A DNA stretch of 6,883 bases from Planctomycetota bacterium (GTDB lineage Bacteria; Planctomycetota; Planctomycetia; Pirellulales; UBA1268). Every line of letters begins with the position of its first letter. Within the stretch, counting starts at the first letter, position 1. Location of the stretch: assembly GCA_003669255.1 (NCBI GenBank), contig QWPO01000107.1:1-6883 (forward strand), in the 5' to 3' direction. The position numbers and the translations under genes were made by a program. Of the stretch, positions 4,995-6,883 are shown piece after piece. The notes under the pieces were generated by a model, which saw only the letters and a program-made list of their open reading frames with translations, had not been told where the DNA came from and did not search any database.

Positions 4995-6077
4995 ATGTTT
5001 CGACGCTCCGCCGGTGGTTTCTTTGGCAAAATCGACAGAGTCACCCTGATCGTGACGATCAGCCCATTCGCCAAACTCCCCAGTCGCCGTCGCCTGCCAT
5101 GGGCCGTCGCATCCCTGGCGATGGTGGCCGTCTGGGCAGGCTCAGGCGGTGCCGAACCCGGCGCCACGAGCGTCTACCAACGTCGGATGGAGCCGGCGCC
5201 CGCCGCGGAGCCCGGTGCCGCCGTGTCGACGACCAGCGGCGCGACGCCGGCGATGATCAGCGCGGGCGAGCCGGAGGACGCGGCGGCCCAGGCGGAGCGC
5301 ATCGTGCTCAGCTCCGCGGCCGTGATCATCCGCGCCCAATCGTTCTCGGTGAGGTTTCGCCAGAAGGCACGGGTCGGCGACCGGGTGCTCGTCGGTACGG
5401 GCCGCTACGTGCAGTCAGGGCAGGGGGAGGAACAGCGATTTCGCTTCGACTCGACGCTCACCTGCGACACCGAAACCTTCGAGTTGACGGAGGTCTCCGA
5501 TGGGCTGTTTTGCTGGACGCACAGGCACAACGGCGAGGAGCCCGTGTCGCTCCAGCGTGTCGACGTGCGGCGGGTGCGGAGCAAGCTGGCTGAACTCAAC
5601 GCCCCCGATGCCGCCGATGGCGCCTCCTATCTTGGTGGTCTCCAGCGGATGATCCGCCTCCTGCGACACTGGTTCCGATTCACCAAGGCAACGCCCGTCG
5701 ATCTGGACGGCCAGCCGGTGTGGCTCGTGGAAGGGGAATGGATCACCGCCACGCTGCCATTGATACTCCCCCAGCTCGAGGATCGCGCTGCGGCGGACGG
5801 CGGCATCCGGGCCTGCGACCTGCCCGACGGCATGCCGTGGCAGGTGCGGATCGCGATCGGCCGAAACGACCTCGTGCCCAGGCGAATCGAGTGGCTCGCC
5901 ATCCCCGGGCCGCGGCCGGTCGCCGACAGACCGCTCGAGCCGATCGGGGTGATGGATTTCCACGATGCGGAGATCGACGGGCCCATCGACCCCACGGCGT
6001 TCTTCTACCAGCCCGCGAGCGCGGGGCTGATGGACGTCACCGAGCGGGAGGTGAACTCGCTCCAGCTGATGCGGTAG
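4995..6077 (+). CDS. Exported LolA-like protein of unknown function
   Basis: A 360-residue protein from the ATG at 4995. Its signal peptide is internal: RRRLPWAVASLAMVAVW (31-47) with possible cleavage near SGGA-E (53/54). The resulting n-region is unusually long, the third-codon GC of the first 18 codons is low compared with the rest, and no good Shine-Dalgarno sequence is seen. A GTG at 5052 (residue 20) is therefore an alternative start. Residues about 55-95 are an Ala/Pro-rich linker. From about 98 the pattern AERIVLSSAAVIIRAQSFSV, then RFRQKA, VGTGRYVQSGQGEEQRFRF (133-151) and EVSDGLFCWTH (166-176) resembles the strands and 'VSDG..W' turn of LolA/LolB-like half-barrels, which bind lipids or lipoproteins. 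A Trp/aromatic-rich second half includes HWFRFT and VWLVEGEW. The LolA-like fold is an impression from pattern, not a certain family call. The gene is divergent from two lipoprotein genes, and its 3' end overlaps pdxA by 41 bases. Confidence 0.8.
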   Translation: MFRRSAGGFFGKIDRVTLIVTISPFAKLPSRRRLPWAVASLAMVAVWAGSGGAEPGATSVYQRRMEPAPAAEPGAAVSTTSGATPAMISAGEPEDAAAQAERIVLSSAAVIIRAQSFSVRFRQKARVGDRVLVGTGRYVQSGQGEEQRFRFDSTLTCDTETFELTEVSDGLFCWTHRHNGEEPVSLQRVDVRRVRSKLAELNAPDAADGASYLGGLQRMIRLLRHWFRFTKATPVDLDGQPVWLVEGEWITATLPLILPQLEDRAAADGGIRACDLPDGMPWQVRIAIGRNDLVPRRIEWLAIPGPRPVADRPLEPIGVMDFHDAEIDGPIDPTAFFYQPASAGLMDVTEREVNSLQLMR

Positions 6078-6883
6078 CGCCGGGCCAGTCGGCTGCCACC
6101 AGCCGCGCCGCGGCATCGATCGCCGCCAGCATGCTCGCGGGATCCGCGCGGCCCGTGCCCACGATGTCGAATCCCGTGCCGTGGGCCACGCTCGTCCGCA
6201 CCAGCGGCAGGCCGAGCGTGATGTTGACCGCCCGATGCATGCCGAGCAGCTTGATCGGGATGTGCCCTTGGTCGTGGTAGAGGGCAACCACGCCGTCGAA
6301 CTCTCCCTGGCTCGCCCGGAGAAAAAGCGTGTCGGCGGGCAGCGGCCCCGCGACAGCGATGCCGGCGGACGCGAGCGCCGCCACGGCCGGCGCCACGATC
6401 GCCGCCTCGTCGTCGCCGAACAGTCCACCCTCGCCGGCGTGCGGGTTGAGTGCCGCCACCGCGATCCGCGGTGGCCGGCCCAGGAGCGCAGCGAGCAGCG
6501 ATGCGAGTCGGGTGCCGGCCGCCTCGATCGCGGCGGGCGACAGCCGGGCCAGCGCCATCCGCAGCGATTCATGGAGCGTGGCATGGACGACGCCGAGACC
6601 GGCGCCATCCGCCGCCGGTAGCCAGAGCATCATCGAGGCCGCATCGTCGCGCAGCCCGCAGGCCCGGGCGAGGAGTTCCGTGTGGCCGGGCACGTCGTAG
6701 CCGGCAGCGTGGAGCGCCTCCTTATGAAGTGGCCCGGTGACGATGGCCGCCAGCTGACCCGTGCGGGTCGCCGCGAATGCCGCCTCGACGGCCCGGGCCG
6801 CGGCGCGGCCACCGGCGGCTGACACCTCACCGAGCGAAACTGTCGAAGCGGCCGGGGAGCCGCCGGGATCGACCACCAGGAGC
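6037..6883 (-). CDS. pdxA: 4-hydroxythreonine-4-phosphate dehydrogenase family (PdxA), 5' end beyond right edge
   Basis: The frame is open to position 6883, so the N-terminus is missing; comparison with E. coli PdxA, recalled from memory, suggests about 65-70 residues lie outside. The GTG at 6876 is internal, not a start. Counting from it, visible signatures are VTGPLHKEAL (46-55), GHTELLA (64-70), LNPHAGEGG (143-151), GPLPADTLF (177-185), YHDQGHIPIK (200-209), VNITLGLPLVRTS (217-229) and HGTGFDIVGTG (232-242). H102, H146 and H201 align with the metal ligands H166, H211 and H266 of E. coli PdxA, with matching spacing (44 and 55 residues). PdxA oxidises 4-phosphohydroxy-L-threonine with NAD in the DXP-dependent pathway to pyridoxal phosphate, in the cytoplasm. 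The 'QGHIPIK' and 'GFDI' wording also occurs in PdxA2-type sugar-acid phosphate dehydrogenases, so the exact substrate is not certain. The coding end overlaps the convergent neighbour by 41 bases. Confidence 0.95.
   Translation of the reverse strand, partial: LLVVDPGGSPAASTVSLGEVSAAGGRAAARAVEAAFAATRTGQLAAIVTGPLHKEALHAAGYDVPGHTELLARACGLRDDAASMMLWLPAADGAGLGVVHATLHESLRMALARLSPAAIEAAGTRLASLLAALLGRPPRIAVAALNPHAGEGGLFGDDEAAIVAPAVAALASAGIAVAGPLPADTLFLRASQGEFDGVVALYHDQGHIPIKLLGMHRAVNITLGLPLVRTSVAHGTGFDIVGTGRADPASMLAAIDAAARLVAADWPGATASAGASSPPAR
6090..6105 (+). terminator. Short GC hairpin after the LolA-like gene (no U-tract)
   Basis: CGGCTG (6090-6095) and CAGCCG (6100-6105) form a perfect six-base stem with a four-base loop, 12 bases past the TAG of the plus-strand gene. 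It lies inside the pdxA coding region, and no T-run follows. It may slow or stabilise the transcript end, but it may equally be chance. Confidence 0.27.

Noticed and set aside
5415..6608. 397-codon minus-strand frame spanning the LolA-like gene and most of pdxA
   Set aside because: It crosses two genes with clear protein signatures in other frames, and its own translation is Arg/Ser/Pro-rich without recognisable motifs.

Overview
The window is GC-rich bacterial chromosomal DNA. The protein types suggest a planctomycete or another member of the PVC group: a DUF11-type Cys-rich lipoprotein, a TlpA-like thioredoxin with a long helical N-terminal part, and several secreted proteins with no familiar name. 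This is inferred from protein style; no marker gene is present. I see no rRNA, tRNA, CRISPR array, transposase or phage gene, and coding density is high.

Layout, left to right. Positions 1-154 (minus) hold the first 51 codons of a class I/II PLP-dependent aminotransferase. It lies 18 bases downstream of a TlpA/thioredoxin-like secreted protein (173-1351, minus). A 111-base gap (1352-1462) follows, with a hairpin and a weak candidate promoter. Next, in transcription order from high to low coordinates, is a tightly coupled three-gene minus-strand cluster: a lipoprotein with a His-rich tail (3561-4844), a secreted smaller paralogue of its core domain (2884-3561), and a Cys-rich DUF11 lipoprotein (1463-2887). 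The junctions are TGATG (1-nt overlap) and ATGA (4-nt overlap), so the three are almost certainly one transcript. A 150-base divergent intergenic region (4845-4994) separates this cluster from a plus-strand secreted LolA-like protein (4995-6077). That gene meets the convergent gene pdxA (from 6037 to beyond the right edge, minus), and the two coding ends overlap by 41 bases.

How the genes may work together. The three-gene cluster looks like a cell-envelope module: two predicted lipoproteins and one exported protein, two of them sharing one conserved core, and the third combining 15 non-lipobox cysteines with a DUF11 domain. The architecture recalls chlamydial OmcB, a Cys-rich DUF11 protein of the disulfide-linked envelope, but this is analogy rather than demonstrated homology. 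A thioredoxin-fold protein directly downstream on the same strand and a LolA-like protein divergently upstream fit an envelope, disulfide or lipoprotein theme without proving it. pdxA (vitamin B6 biosynthesis) and the aminotransferase (a B6-dependent enzyme) are ordinary metabolic genes.
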